NCBI GenBank assembly: GCA_023459875.1
Contig: JAEWRY010000024.1
Location: 1-64,000 of the forward strand
Length of the DNA stretch: 64,000 nt
Reading direction: 5' to 3'
Source of the DNA: Bacillota bacterium
GTDB taxonomy: Bacteria; Bacillota; Clostridia; Oscillospirales; Oscillospiraceae
A program made the translations under genes and the position numbers. The notes under the pieces were generated by a model. The model saw only the letters and a program-made list of their open reading frames with translations. It ran no database searches and had not been told where the DNA came from. Each line of letters starts with the position of its first letter. Positions within the stretch are counted from its first letter, which is position 1. This document shows, in pieces, positions 8,486-17,106 of the stretch.

Positions 8486-8936
8486 GCCCGAGGACGATGG
8501 GGCTGGCGTTGTCCATCACCATGCCGCTGACATGGAGCATCCTGCGGATGACGTTGACGGCGTGCTCGGGGCTCTCAAAACGTTCCTCCAGCTTGACCGT
8601 CCGGCCGTCCGAATACTGCACCTCGATGTCCCGCCAGGAGTTGATGTCGATTTCCTCAATGCCTTCCCCGAAAACATACTTGGTCAAAAAGCCGTACTCG
8701 GCCATCTCCGTGTACAGGGCGTCGGCGAGCTTCTCGCCGCTCATGCCAACCACCGCGATGCGGCGGTCCTGGATATACTTTGTGATATACCGCTTCATCT
8801 GCGCCTTGGCGTCTGCGATGTCACCGGTAATGAGGGCGCTGTAATTGGCGGAAATGTAGCCCTGCACGTCGGCCAGCACCGAGGAGAAATCCTTTCCCTC
8901 AGTTTCAGGGGTAAAAAACAGGTTCTCCGATTTCAT
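8421..8936 (-). pseudogene. cpaF: Truncated CpaF/TadA-type secretion ATPase
   Basis: The frame starts at ATG 8936, overlapping the stop of the upstream ATPase gene (ATGA), so translation was coupled. About 150 residues match the N-terminal domain of CpaF-family ATPases (GEGIEEIDINSWRDIEV, then LHVSGMVMDNASPIVLGH). Intact relatives continue for about 300 more residues with Walker A, Asp and Walker B boxes that power pilus assembly. Here the homology stops abruptly at about 8487, and 20 unrelated residues lead to a stop. The motor is therefore dead. The broken end coincides with the start of the frame at 8485, pointing to a deletion joint. Confidence 0.85.
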
Positions 8937-9748
8937 ACGCAGAACACCTCCTTGCAGATTCTCTCTATCTCTTTCCGGAAGGGCCGGCTGTCCTTGAGCG
9001 CCAGATCCTCCAGCAGGTTCCCGGCAAGGTACTGATCCTCCAGCTCCCGCGAGTACGGCAGCGTAAAGGCCGCCGCGCCAAGGGCCTGCCCGATCTGCTC
9101 TCCGGCCTGCCAGGGCTTGACGTTGGACGCCACCCTGTACTGCTTGTCCGAGTCCCATTTGCTGTCGCGCAGGAGCGGAAGCTGGCTGGAGAAATAGCTC
9201 ACCGATTTGAGGTCGGCGGTGGCAAGCCGCAGGACGCTGTCGGCCTCCATGAGAGACACCGCGGAGAGGATGTCGTTTGCGATGTAGCTGCCGCAGTCCA
9301 CCACGACGAAGGGTGCGATGCCCCGCAAGCCGTCCATCAGTTCCTTGGCCTGGGTTTCCGAGTACGGCGGGTAAGTGTATTCGTTTTCACCCTTTTTCAG
9401 ACCGAGGAGAGTGAGGTGGCTGTGCCGTTTCAGGGTCACGAGATTGTATTTGATGAGCGGCTCGGACACATGGGCGGCGGCGAGGATGCTGCCCAGCGAA
9501 TGTTCCCCGTCCAGCTCGGAGGGTGGGCAGACGGAGGGCAGCATGGGCGCGGTCATATCGCAGAGCACCAGCACCGTGTTGCGCTTCTGGTCAGCCAGGT
9601 ATTTTGCCAGCTTGACCGCCGCGACGGTTTTTCCGCTGCCGGGGGAGCCCCAGACCGCCAGGATGCCGCCGTCCGGCTCCGGCTCTCCCGCCGCGCCTTC
9701 CATCTCTGACCGGTGGGTGAAGATGCCGTTTTTCTTAAAGTTCAGCAT
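8933..9748 (-). CDS. CpaE-like ParA/MinD-family ATPase
   Basis: The product is 271 residues with a Walker A motif GSPGSGKT at residues 34-41 and a Walker B-like strand FVVVDCGS. The fold is that of MinD/ParA proteins, but the deviant lysine of true ParA is not obvious. In Tad systems CpaE-type ATPases place the pilus machinery at the membrane. The gene overlaps the cpaB-like gene (ATG at 9748 on its final base) and the cpaF remnant, so all are one operon. No membrane segment is present. The gene looks intact. Confidence 0.8.
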   Translation of the reverse strand: MLNFKKNGIFTHRSEMEGAAGEPEPDGGILAVWGSPGSGKTVAAVKLAKYLADQKRNTVLVLCDMTAPMLPSVCPPSELDGEHSLGSILAAAHVSEPLIKYNLVTLKRHSHLTLLGLKKGENEYTYPPYSETQAKELMDGLRGIAPFVVVDCGSYIANDILSAVSLMEADSVLRLATADLKSVSYFSSQLPLLRDSKWDSDKQYRVASNVKPWQAGEQIGQALGAAAFTLPYSRELEDQYLAGNLLEDLALKDSRPFRKEIERICKEVFCV

Positions 9749-10560
9749 CAGTTCACCTCATTTGCACCGGATACCGTCTGCGCGGAAGCGTCCGCGCTCT
9801 CCGTGTTCTGCTTGCCGTCCGTGCTTTTCACGGGATTAAGCGCCGCCAGCGCCTTGTCCTGCGCTTCGGTAAACTTGGCGGCGTTTTCCGCAGTGCCCCG
9901 GTAGACGAGGGACAGGTGGAGCTTGCCGTCCGCTTCCAGCGCGGCCAGCACCTTGCTCTGCTCCGGCGTGACCAGCAGGGTTACGGTAGAGGGCAATTCA
10001 CGGTCATCCTCGCTGTCGGCCGCTTCTCCCGTGTTGGCGTCATAGCCGGAGGAGGCGGTCACGCTGATGACCTCCACATACTGAAGCTCGGGCGGGATCA
10101 CGGTCGCACCCTGCTTTTTGTAATCAGGGGCGATGACCGAGACGATATCGCCGCTTTGGAGTTTGCCGGACAGACCGTTCGCAAAGCTCTTGATGGTCAC
10201 CGATATCGCCTGCTTCGTTCCGTTAAGGCTGTACAGGTAGGCGTTTTCGGCGGCGGGCGTGTCGGACAGCTTGCCGCTTAAAATGTAGTCGCCGGCAGAA
10301 AAATCGGCCTTGGCGTATTTGCCGATAACCGAGTCGGTCTTGCGGATGACGTTGTCGGGCAGGCCGTAGCCGCCCACCTCCACCGTCTGCACCATATCCT
10401 TGGTGATCTCAGCACCGGCTTTGATCTCCCTGACAACGCGGACGATTTCGGTTTTGGCGCTGACCGTCCTATTAAAAAGCGGCGTTACGCCGAAGCAGAT
10501 GAGGAGCGAGAGCAGAATGCAGAGAACGCCCACCACGGTGCGGTTTTTAAATATGCTCAT
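9748..10560 (-). CDS. cpaB: CpaB/RcpC-like SAF-domain pilus protein
   Basis: The product is 270 residues. A signal-anchor helix spans residues 9-30. A SAF domain follows (REIKAGAEITKDMVQTVEV at about 45-63), then the RcpC/CpaB core with LQSGDIVSVIA and a C-terminal Ser/Ala/Thr-rich tail. CpaB proteins sit outside the membrane in Tad pilus machines and are thought to help pilus exit. In a Gram-positive host it would lie at the membrane-wall face. It overlaps the prepilin peptidase upstream and the CpaE-like gene downstream, so all are co-translated. Confidence 0.8.
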   Translation of the reverse strand: MSIFKNRTVVGVLCILLSLLICFGVTPLFNRTVSAKTEIVRVVREIKAGAEITKDMVQTVEVGGYGLPDNVIRKTDSVIGKYAKADFSAGDYILSGKLSDTPAAENAYLYSLNGTKQAISVTIKSFANGLSGKLQSGDIVSVIAPDYKKQGATVIPPELQYVEVISVTASSGYDANTGEAADSEDDRELPSTVTLLVTPEQSKVLAALEADGKLHLSLVYRGTAENAAKFTEAQDKALAALNPVKSTDGKQNTESADASAQTVSGANEVN

Positions 10561-11009
10561 AAAGTCAAACCTCCCAAATTCATAAAATACGCGGCGAGAA
10601 AGCCCGCCGATAAAAAGGGCGCCAGCGGCAAAAGAGTGTCCTTTGCCGCCGGCGTTTCAAGAATATTTCGTTTTCGGATACCCCGAATCATCAGATGGTA
10701 CAAAAGAGCCGCCGACAGTCCGAGGGTCAGGCCCGCGGTCCCCATGGGGAGGCCGAGGACGAAGCCCGAGGCGGCGGTGAGCTTGACGTCGCCGCCGCCC
10801 ATGCCGCCCTCCTTCAGGAGCGCGGCGATGAGGAGCGGCAGGCACAGCAGGAGGCCGGCGAGCTTAACCGGTGAAAAGGTCAGCAGCCCGGCGCAGAGGA
10901 TCAGGGCGTTCAGCGTATCGGGGACGATCCGTTTCCGGATATCCCACGCCGAGGCCGCCGAGAGCAGGATGCAAAAAAGCGCCGCCTGTGCGACGCTTTC
11001 AGCCTGCAT
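10557..11009 (-). CDS. A24-family prepilin peptidase (TadV/CpaA-like)
   Basis: The product is a 150-residue integral membrane protein with about five helices. The two catalytic aspartates of the GxGD family are visible: D23 in AWDIRKR and D74 in GMGGGDVKL. The short length matches TadV/CpaA enzymes, which lack the methylase domain of PilD. It would cleave the leader of Flp-type pilins, and the natural substrate here is the pilin-like peptide encoded just upstream, whose gene overlaps it by 11 bases. Confidence 0.85.
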   Translation of the reverse strand: MQAESVAQAALFCILLSAASAWDIRKRIVPDTLNALILCAGLLTFSPVKLAGLLLCLPLLIAALLKEGGMGGGDVKLTAASGFVLGLPMGTAGLTLGLSAALLYHLMIRGIRKRNILETPAAKDTLLPLAPFLSAGFLAAYFMNLGGLTL

Positions 11010-11229
11010 AATTGAACATTTCCCTGATCTTTTCCGTCAGGGTCGGCAGGATCGTGTTGCCGAACAGGGCGTACAGGCCCGCCAGCACCAGGGCCCCGAT
11101 GACCACCGCCATCAGGATCTTCACTGCGGTATCCACATAGCCCTCCGCGCGTCTGTTCATCAGGGTGCGGCGGACAGCGGCGAGAGCCTTTCCGTTCTTG
11201 GCTTTGAGCCGGGAAAACAGGTTTTTCAT
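10999..11229 (-). CDS. DUF6133-like small membrane protein, possible Flp-type pilin
   Basis: The start at ATG 11229 lies nine bases after AGGAGG; the longer frame includes the ribosome site. The product has 76 residues: a basic front (about 1-35), then one long hydrophobic helix YVDTAVKILMAVVIGALVLA. This is the layout of a prepilin, with a basic leader, a Gly before the helix and a hydrophobic core, though the usual Glu at +5 is absent. Placement directly before a prepilin peptidase supports a pilin role. The same family is known as a small hypothetical of conjugative elements, so the role is inferred. Confidence 0.65.
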   Translation of the reverse strand: MKNLFSRLKAKNGKALAAVRRTLMNRRAEGYVDTAVKILMAVVIGALVLAGLYALFGNTILPTLTEKIREMFNYAG

Positions 11230-11248
11230 GACAAATTTCCTCCTAAAT

Positions 11249-14200
11249 TTATTCAAAGTAATACGTCACGGAATACGTGATGTTGGATTTGTTGTACATG
11301 CAGTCGTGGTTGGTATAATAATAGAACTCCAGCTTGCTGTAGACGCCGGCTGTCAGCGACCGGGTGAAGGTGATGCCGTTGGTGGTGGTTTGGTAGTCCA
11401 GAACATCCCACGCGCCGGTCAGCACATTGTAGCCGCGCACCCGTCCGTAGTCGCTGCCGGAGTGTCCGCTGACCGGAGGAACGGTGAAGGTGTAATTAGT
11501 GATGGTGGCGCCCTCCAGACCGTTTTCCAGAATTACGGACTCGGGGCCTGTCAAGGTCATGCCTCCGCCGCTGCTGGAGTCGGCGACAAAGAAGACGATG
11601 GCCGCCCACGGGGATTCCGCGCCGGCTGTGTCCACCGCTTTGACCTTGACGGTGTTCTTGCCCAGGGGATAGGTCTGCGTTTCGGCGTTTCGCCCTTCCC
11701 ATATGAGGGTGACGGGATCGCCGTCCGGATCGGTGCTTGCGGCGGTGATGGTGACAGCCGTGCCGGGAACGACGCTGTTGCCGCTGGGCGACCGCGTAAT
11801 GACCGGCGTTGTCGGCGCGGAGTTGACCACGGTAAAGGTTTTTTCCAGCCACTCCGAATACATCCCGGTGGCATCCTTTGCCCGGACGCGGATGGTATGC
11901 GTTCCCGCGGCATAATAGCTGTCGGCGGTGGTGTCCGCCCACTCCAGGGTGACCGCGTCGCCCTCCGCGTCAGATGTAACGGCGCTGATGTTCACAAAGA
12001 ATTTGCCGTCTTTCACGGTGCGGGTCGGCGTCGCCGTGACGCTCACGGTGGGCGCGGTGCTTGCGATGGTGAAGGTCTGGGAGGCCCATTCCGAATACGC
12101 GCCGGCCGCGTCCTTAGCCCGAACCTTCACGGTGCTTGTGCCGGGGGCATAGTAGTCATCCGCGGTGCGGCCGTTCCATTCCAGCGTGGTGGGGTCGCCG
12201 TCCGCGTCGGCAGCTATGGCACTGATATTGACGAGGAATTTTCCGCCCTTCACAGTGCGGGTCGGTGTTGCCGTCAGGATGACGGTGGGGCTGGCGTTTG
12301 TCACGGTGACGGTCGCTTCCGCCCATTCCGAGTATGCGCCCGCGGCATCCCGCGCCCGCACTCTGATGATGTGGGAGCCTACGGCATAGTAGTCATCCGC
12401 GGTGCGACCGTCCCATTCCAGCGTGACGGGATCGCCGTCCGCGTCGGAGGCGGCGGCGCTGATGGTGACGAGGAATTTCCCGTCCTTTACGGTGCGTGTC
12501 GGCGTTGCCGTCAGGGTGACGGTCGGGCTGGCGTTTGTTACGGTAAAGGTCTTTTCCGTCCACTCCGAGCAGGCGCCGGCACTATCCTGCGCCCGTACCC
12601 GGATCGTGTGAACGCCCACGGAATAATAGCCGTCCGGCTCCGTGCCGTCATATTCCAGCGTCACCGCGTCCCCGTCGGGGTCCGTGCCGGCTGCTGAGAT
12701 AGTTACGAGAAATCTGCCGTCCTTCACCGTCCGCATCTGCTCGACGGTTACCGTGGGCGCGTTGGGCGCCGTGTTCGTAACGGCGACGCTTTCGGAGCGG
12801 GTGGTCACGCGGCCCGCGCTGTCGGTGACGGCGGCGGTCAGGGTAAAGGCGCCGGTATCATGGATGGCGATAGAACCTCCGTCCGCGCCGAGGGTGCCGG
12901 TATATTGTGCCGGTTCTCCGTCCTTTTGCAGCGTCCAGACCACCTCGTTGGAGCCGAGGTTCTGCACATCTGCGGCGGTCACCGCGAATGCCGTCCCGTA
13001 GTGGACGGTCTGCGGAAGGGTGAAAACATATTGGATCACCGGCAGGATGCGGATGCTCCCGCTGTGGGTATAGCCGCGCCCCAGGAAATCGGTCATGGAC
13101 GCGGTCAGGATGTATTCGCCAGGTGTGAGGAAGGTGAGCTTTCCGCCCTGGGCATTCAGGCTCCCCAAGACGGCGCCCGTGAGCGGGATGCTTTGGCCGC
13201 CGCGGGTCAGGGACCATTCGACCGGCAGGACGTTGTTGTTGCCGTGGGTGCGCAGATCGATTACGGTGTCGGTATAGGCCAGCGCAGGCAGCTCAAAGCC
13301 GATGGTCAGCACGGGAAGCACCTCGCATTTGCCGCCTGTCTCAAATAAAAAGACACGGCCGGTTGCGTCGGTGACGCGCGCCACCAGCTCGTAAACCCCG
13401 GCGCGCTTGAAACGGATGGTTCCGCCCGCGCTGCCGAGGCTGCCGTCCACATAGGTGGCCCAATCCTGAAAGCCGTAGGTATTGTCCACCAGCCACTCCA
13501 CGGTCAGGCCGTCCAGATTCGCTGTTTCCGTGCCGATGGGGATCATGCTGTCGATATGGGCGTATTCCGGCAGGCTGTAGCTGACGGCAGGCACGGGGTA
13601 AACCGTGAAGCCCTGCTCGTAGCGGTAGGCTCTGCCGCCGTCGTCGGTAAACTCGGCCTTGAGGACATATGCGCCCTTTTCATAAAAGCGGAGCGTCCCG
13701 CCGCTGTTGCCCAGCATGCCCATGGCGGCGCCCGAAAGGGAGATTTCCTTGCCGTCTCGGGTCAGAGACCACACGGCTGTATGGCTGCCGATCTCACCAA
13801 AGACCGCCTCCACGGAGACTGTTTTATCCGTGTGGAAGATCTCGGGCAGATAGAAGCCCGCCGAGCCCACGGGATAAACCGTGATGGCCTTGGTATCCGA
13901 AAAAACCCGCCCCGTGGGATCGGTGACGGAGACCGTCAGGGCATATACGCCCTTTTCCTTGAAGCGGACGCTTTTACCCGTCAGGCTGTCCTCGATATAG
14001 TCGGCGGCGTCTACCGTCTCGCCGTTTCGGGTCAGGGTATAGGCCGCTGTGAGCCCCTCGGTGTTCTTAAGCTCCGTATGCAGCGTAACCGCCGTGTCGG
14101 TGTGGGCGGTTTCGGGCAGGGACAGCGTTACCTCGGCCACCGGATAGACGGTGATCGGGGCGCTGGCCGTGACGGTTTTGCCCAGCTCGTCGGTGACGCT

Positions 14201-15367
14201 GGCCGTCAGGGTGTAAGCGCCCCTGGACAGGAAGCGTACCGTGCCGCCCGAGGCAGTCAACTCGCCGTCGACGGCTTCGGCCGGATCAGCGGCTTGGCCG
14301 TCCTTCGTGACCGACCAGACGACCGCGTTGCTCCCAAGGTTTTCCGTCAGGAGATCGACGGCCACCGAGGTGTCGGTATGCGCCGTTTCGGGAAGCGTCA
14401 GCGCGGCGGTCACCACGGGGTACACGGCGACGGTCTGCTCGCAGGTTGCCGTCACGCCGCGGCTGTTTTCGGCCGTGGCGATCAGGGTGAGCGTTCCCGT
14501 TTTCAGAGCTTTCACCGTGCCGCCGCTTGCGGAGAGCGTTCCGCCGAACAGCTCGGAGAGGTCGGCGGGCAGGCCGTCCTTCAGGGCCGACCAGCTGACA
14601 CCGTAGACATGGGCGCTTGTGGGTGCGATAGTGATTTCATCCCCGGCGTAGACGCTCTCGGGCAGCGCGAAGCTGAACTGCGGCGTCGGGACATGATAGG
14701 AGCCGCCGCTGGATTCTGATTTGATATTTTCCAGCGCGGCGTCCCGCCTGACCAGCAGGGCAAAGGCTTCGGCGCGGGTGCTCTCGCCGCCGGGTCGGAT
14801 GGTGTTGTCGGGGAAACCGGTCACAAGTCCGTACCGGGCAGCGTAATAAACGTAGCCCTTGTCGGCGCCGGTAAGCATGCCGTCGTCGGTAAAGCCGGTG
14901 CTTCCCGCGTACCGCTTCGCGGCGTCGTCCTTATCCACCGACCGCACCATCATGCGGATGATTTCGAGCCTTGTGATCGGCTCCGCGGGACGGAAGCTGC
15001 CGTCATAGTCGGCAGGGTCAATGATGCCGGCGCCTGCAAGCGCCTCAATGTTCGGTTTCGACCAGCAGCCGTCAAGATCGGCAAAGACCGGGACCTTTTT
15101 CCCGGCCTCTGCCGTGCTGATCTTCATGTACCGGACGAGCAGGGCGGAGAATTCCGCCCGTGAAATGATGCTGTCCGGCCGGACTGTCCCGTCCGGGAAG
15201 CCGGCGATGACGCCCTGCTCCGCCAGCGTCTTGATGATGTCCTCCGCCCAATGTCCGGCGCTGTCCGGGAAGGTTTTACCCGCGGCGGAGGCGTTCCCGA
15301 CAAACAGGGAAAATATGAGGCAGAGAGAGAGCAGAAGGCTGAGCGCACTTTTCATTTTCTTCTTCAT
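11249..15367 (-). CDS. Secreted SLH-domain mosaic surface protein (1,372 aa)
   Basis: A signal peptide (residues 1-29, ending NASAAG) precedes three SLH domains (about 30-210) that attach proteins to pyruvylated wall polymer. Seven units of about 88 residues follow, each opening with a LPE-(A/T)-HTDT-like strand and closing with VYPV; I read them as Ig-like. Five units of about 80 residues come next with DPDGDPVTLEW and GTHTIRVRAKDAAG, a PKD/cadherin-like pattern. A C-terminal domain of about 100 residues, rich in Tyr, ends the chain. It lies 19 bases upstream of the pilin-like gene in the same operon direction, so it may aid cell-cell contact in transfer. The ribosome site is AGGAGG. Confidence 0.85.
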   Translation of the reverse strand: MKKKMKSALSLLLSLCLIFSLFVGNASAAGKTFPDSAGHWAEDIIKTLAEQGVIAGFPDGTVRPDSIISRAEFSALLVRYMKISTAEAGKKVPVFADLDGCWSKPNIEALAGAGIIDPADYDGSFRPAEPITRLEIIRMMVRSVDKDDAAKRYAGSTGFTDDGMLTGADKGYVYYAARYGLVTGFPDNTIRPGGESTRAEAFALLVRRDAALENIKSESSGGSYHVPTPQFSFALPESVYAGDEITIAPTSAHVYGVSWSALKDGLPADLSELFGGTLSASGGTVKALKTGTLTLIATAENSRGVTATCEQTVAVYPVVTAALTLPETAHTDTSVAVDLLTENLGSNAVVWSVTKDGQAADPAEAVDGELTASGGTVRFLSRGAYTLTASVTDELGKTVTASAPITVYPVAEVTLSLPETAHTDTAVTLHTELKNTEGLTAAYTLTRNGETVDAADYIEDSLTGKSVRFKEKGVYALTVSVTDPTGRVFSDTKAITVYPVGSAGFYLPEIFHTDKTVSVEAVFGEIGSHTAVWSLTRDGKEISLSGAAMGMLGNSGGTLRFYEKGAYVLKAEFTDDGGRAYRYEQGFTVYPVPAVSYSLPEYAHIDSMIPIGTETANLDGLTVEWLVDNTYGFQDWATYVDGSLGSAGGTIRFKRAGVYELVARVTDATGRVFLFETGGKCEVLPVLTIGFELPALAYTDTVIDLRTHGNNNVLPVEWSLTRGGQSIPLTGAVLGSLNAQGGKLTFLTPGEYILTASMTDFLGRGYTHSGSIRILPVIQYVFTLPQTVHYGTAFAVTAADVQNLGSNEVVWTLQKDGEPAQYTGTLGADGGSIAIHDTGAFTLTAAVTDSAGRVTTRSESVAVTNTAPNAPTVTVEQMRTVKDGRFLVTISAAGTDPDGDAVTLEYDGTEPDGYYSVGVHTIRVRAQDSAGACSEWTEKTFTVTNASPTVTLTATPTRTVKDGKFLVTISAAASDADGDPVTLEWDGRTADDYYAVGSHIIRVRARDAAGAYSEWAEATVTVTNASPTVILTATPTRTVKGGKFLVNISAIAADADGDPTTLEWNGRTADDYYAPGTSTVKVRAKDAAGAYSEWASQTFTIASTAPTVSVTATPTRTVKDGKFFVNISAVTSDAEGDAVTLEWADTTADSYYAAGTHTIRVRAKDATGMYSEWLEKTFTVVNSAPTTPVITRSPSGNSVVPGTAVTITAASTDPDGDPVTLIWEGRNAETQTYPLGKNTVKVKAVDTAGAESPWAAIVFFVADSSSGGGMTLTGPESVILENGLEGATITNYTFTVPPVSGHSGSDYGRVRGYNVLTGAWDVLDYQTTTNGITFTRSLTAGVYSKLEFYYYTNHDCMYNKSNITYSVTYYFE

Positions 15368-15379
15368 AGGCGTGGCCTC

Positions 15380-15739
15380 CTACATCCCGCCCATAACGGG
15401 CTGACCCTGCTCCTGTGCCGGAGCGGAGGCTTTCTGCTGCTTGACCGCTGTCTGACCCTGCGCCAGCGCCTGCTGATACGCGGATATAACGGCGTTGTCG
15501 AATTCGGCCTTGGCCTCTTTCGTGCAGGGGAAGCAGATGTCCTTGTATTCGCCGTTGCCCGCCTTGTAGCTGGGCATGGACACAAACAGCCCCTTAGTGC
15601 CATCCATCACCTTGATGCCGCGGACGGCGAAATCTCCGTAAATATTCACCGACGCGTTGGCGCGCAGGGTGCCCTCGGGATGAATGGAGTGGATCTTGAC
15701 GTCATATTTGGGCGTCGCCGCTTTTACGTCTTTTGACAT
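15380..15739 (-). CDS. SpoVG-family protein of the mobile element
   Basis: The product is 119 residues. Residues 10-90 match SpoVG: IYGDFAVRGIKVMDG and GLFVSMPSYKAG, then a Cys pair region and a helical end. SpoVG proteins bind nucleic acid and influence septation and gene expression. Conjugative elements of Clostridia often carry such a paralogue. The extra Gln/Ala-rich tail (95-119) is not part of the classic domain. It lies 12 bases upstream of the SLH protein on the same strand, and is probably the first gene of the operon, since a terminator stands before it. Confidence 0.85.
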   Translation of the reverse strand: MSKDVKAATPKYDVKIHSIHPEGTLRANASVNIYGDFAVRGIKVMDGTKGLFVSMPSYKAGNGEYKDICFPCTKEAKAEFDNAVISAYQQALAQGQTAVKQQKASAPAQEQGQPVMGGM

Positions 15740-15768
15740 GGTATGGTTCTCCTTTCTGCTTTCGGGGC

Positions 15769-15791
15769 AAAAAAAGACGGCCTCAGCCGTC
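15769..15791 (-). terminator. Rho-independent terminator of the YodL-domain gene
   Basis: On the minus strand the stem GACGGC-TGAG-GCCGTC is followed directly by seven T (plus-strand A-run 15769-15775). The stop codon of the YodL-domain gene lies inside the stem-loop. It separates the 15.8-18.1 kb genes from the SpoVG-SLH-pilus operon. Confidence 0.75.
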
Positions 15792-16346
15792 CTGCATGCC
15801 CATATTCATGTTTTGAAGCTGCTCCGACGGCTCGAAGCCGATCTGCCGGAAGACGGAGCGGTCCACATAGTAGAACACACTGCCGGCTTCGTCATACAGC
15901 TCGATCACGTCGGACATGGACAAGGGGTGGCCGGAAAAGCCGGGCGGCTGTCGGGCGGAAAACCGCTCGTCAATGCGTTCCAGATCGTTTGTGTCGAGCT
16001 GCCCGTCATAGGCAACCCGGTAATCCTCCGGCCTTGGCTCGCCGAACTTCGTGAGCCGCTCCGCGTATTCGATGAATTTCATCCGCACGTCCACATGGGG
16101 ATAAAGCTGCCAGATTCGGACGTTTTTCAGCGGCGCTGCGTTTTCACCGCCGCCCATCCGTTCACCCGAGAGGAGCCGCTCCAGTACGCCGTCCATCCAG
16201 AGCGGCGTCAGGCCGCGGCCTTTCAGCCAGCCGGTCAGCTCGTCGCAGCGGAAAACGCTGTCGACCACGGCCTTGTCCTTATCGAGATAGCCGGCGGGGT
16301 TTCCATAGTAGGAAATCAGTCCGCCATCGAGGGTAATGCCCGGCAT
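15783..16346 (-). CDS. YodL-domain protein
   Basis: The product is 187 residues, starting at ATG 16346 after AGGTGAGG. Residues 75-175 fit the YodL domain of clostridial conjugative elements: IWQLYPHVDVRMKFI, YRVAYDGQLDTNDLERI, then FSGHPLSMSDVIELYD and a closing YYVDRSVF. The N-terminal 70 residues are less conserved. Its molecular role is unknown; the domain usually occurs in large multi-domain element proteins together with DUF3849 or DUF3846. Here the neighbour upstream carries DUF3849, which fits a split version. It has no membrane segment. Confidence 0.75.
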   Translation of the reverse strand: MPGITLDGGLISYYGNPAGYLDKDKAVVDSVFRCDELTGWLKGRGLTPLWMDGVLERLLSGERMGGGENAAPLKNVRIWQLYPHVDVRMKFIEYAERLTKFGEPRPEDYRVAYDGQLDTNDLERIDERFSARQPPGFSGHPLSMSDVIELYDEAGSVFYYVDRSVFRQIGFEPSEQLQNMNMGMQDG

Positions 16347-16359
16347 ATCCTCACCTCCG

Positions 16360-17106
16360 TCATTTCATTTCCATCCCTCCCATACCGCTGTTTTCCTGCT
16401 TCTGCTCCTGCAGCTCCGCCAGCCTTTCCCGCGCCCAATCGGGGAGGAGCTCATCCTTGAGAACGCCGGTGAAATCGTGGCGGTTCCAGCGGACTGTTTC
16501 CCCGTCCGAGAGGCAGGTCGCGCGGATGGAGCGGCCGATGGCATCGGGCGCGCAGCCGAAGCCGTCCCGTGCCAGCCAGAGCTGATCCTGCGGACTCCAG
16601 CAGCTTTCCTTTAAGACGCACTGGGAAAGCACCATCACCTTGCCCTTAAAGTCCAGATCCCTCGAAACCGGCGCGCAGTGGGTGTGCTCAAATAGTCCCA
16701 GCGCCTGATACGCGCTGCGGTACTGATGAATAAAATAGTCCAGCGCGGCGGGAGGGCTGTCCGCCAGAAAGTCCAGATTGTAATCCTGCGCGCCGGACTT
16801 GTCGGGCGGGATATATGTCTGCTTCGCCCATTCCTGGTTCTCAGGGGCAAAGTGCCTGCCCACGGCCTTTTGCTGGACGGCGTTGGCGAGTACCCAGCTC
16901 ACGCGCTTGTGCCCGTATGCTGCGATGACGCTTTGGGCGCATCCGTCCTTCAGGTGCGTCCCGTCAAAATCTCGGTGAATGGCGCTCTCGACGCCGTTTT
17001 TGCAGGCGATGTTTTCCCTGTGGCTGTCCCGCCACAGGTCAAGCTCCTTTCGCCGCTTGGCTTCCTCACGGGAGTAAGGATAAAGGTACGCGAATTCATT
17101 TCCCAT
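16360..17106 (-). CDS. DUF3849-domain protein
   Basis: The product is 248 residues. Residues 1-90 match DUF3849: YPYSREEAKRRKELDLWRDS, then CKNGVESAIHRDFDG and YGHKRVSWVLANAVQ. The second half (about 130-230) is another conserved region of element proteins, with a Cys-containing ESCWSPQDQLWLARDGFG stretch. The reaction is unknown. It overlaps the Cys-rich gene upstream by 11 bases and lies 13 bases before the YodL gene, so the three are one operon. Such genes are a dependable mark of Firmicute conjugative elements. Confidence 0.8.
   Translation of the reverse strand: MGNEFAYLYPYSREEAKRRKELDLWRDSHRENIACKNGVESAIHRDFDGTHLKDGCAQSVIAAYGHKRVSWVLANAVQQKAVGRHFAPENQEWAKQTYIPPDKSGAQDYNLDFLADSPPAALDYFIHQYRSAYQALGLFEHTHCAPVSRDLDFKGKVMVLSQCVLKESCWSPQDQLWLARDGFGCAPDAIGRSIRATCLSDGETVRWNRHDFTGVLKDELLPDWARERLAELQEQKQENSGMGGMEMK

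Noticed and set aside
11165..12697. 510-residue plus-strand open frame
   Set aside because: It lies antisense to the repeated part of the SLH protein and only reflects its GC-rich codons; no ribosome site or domain.
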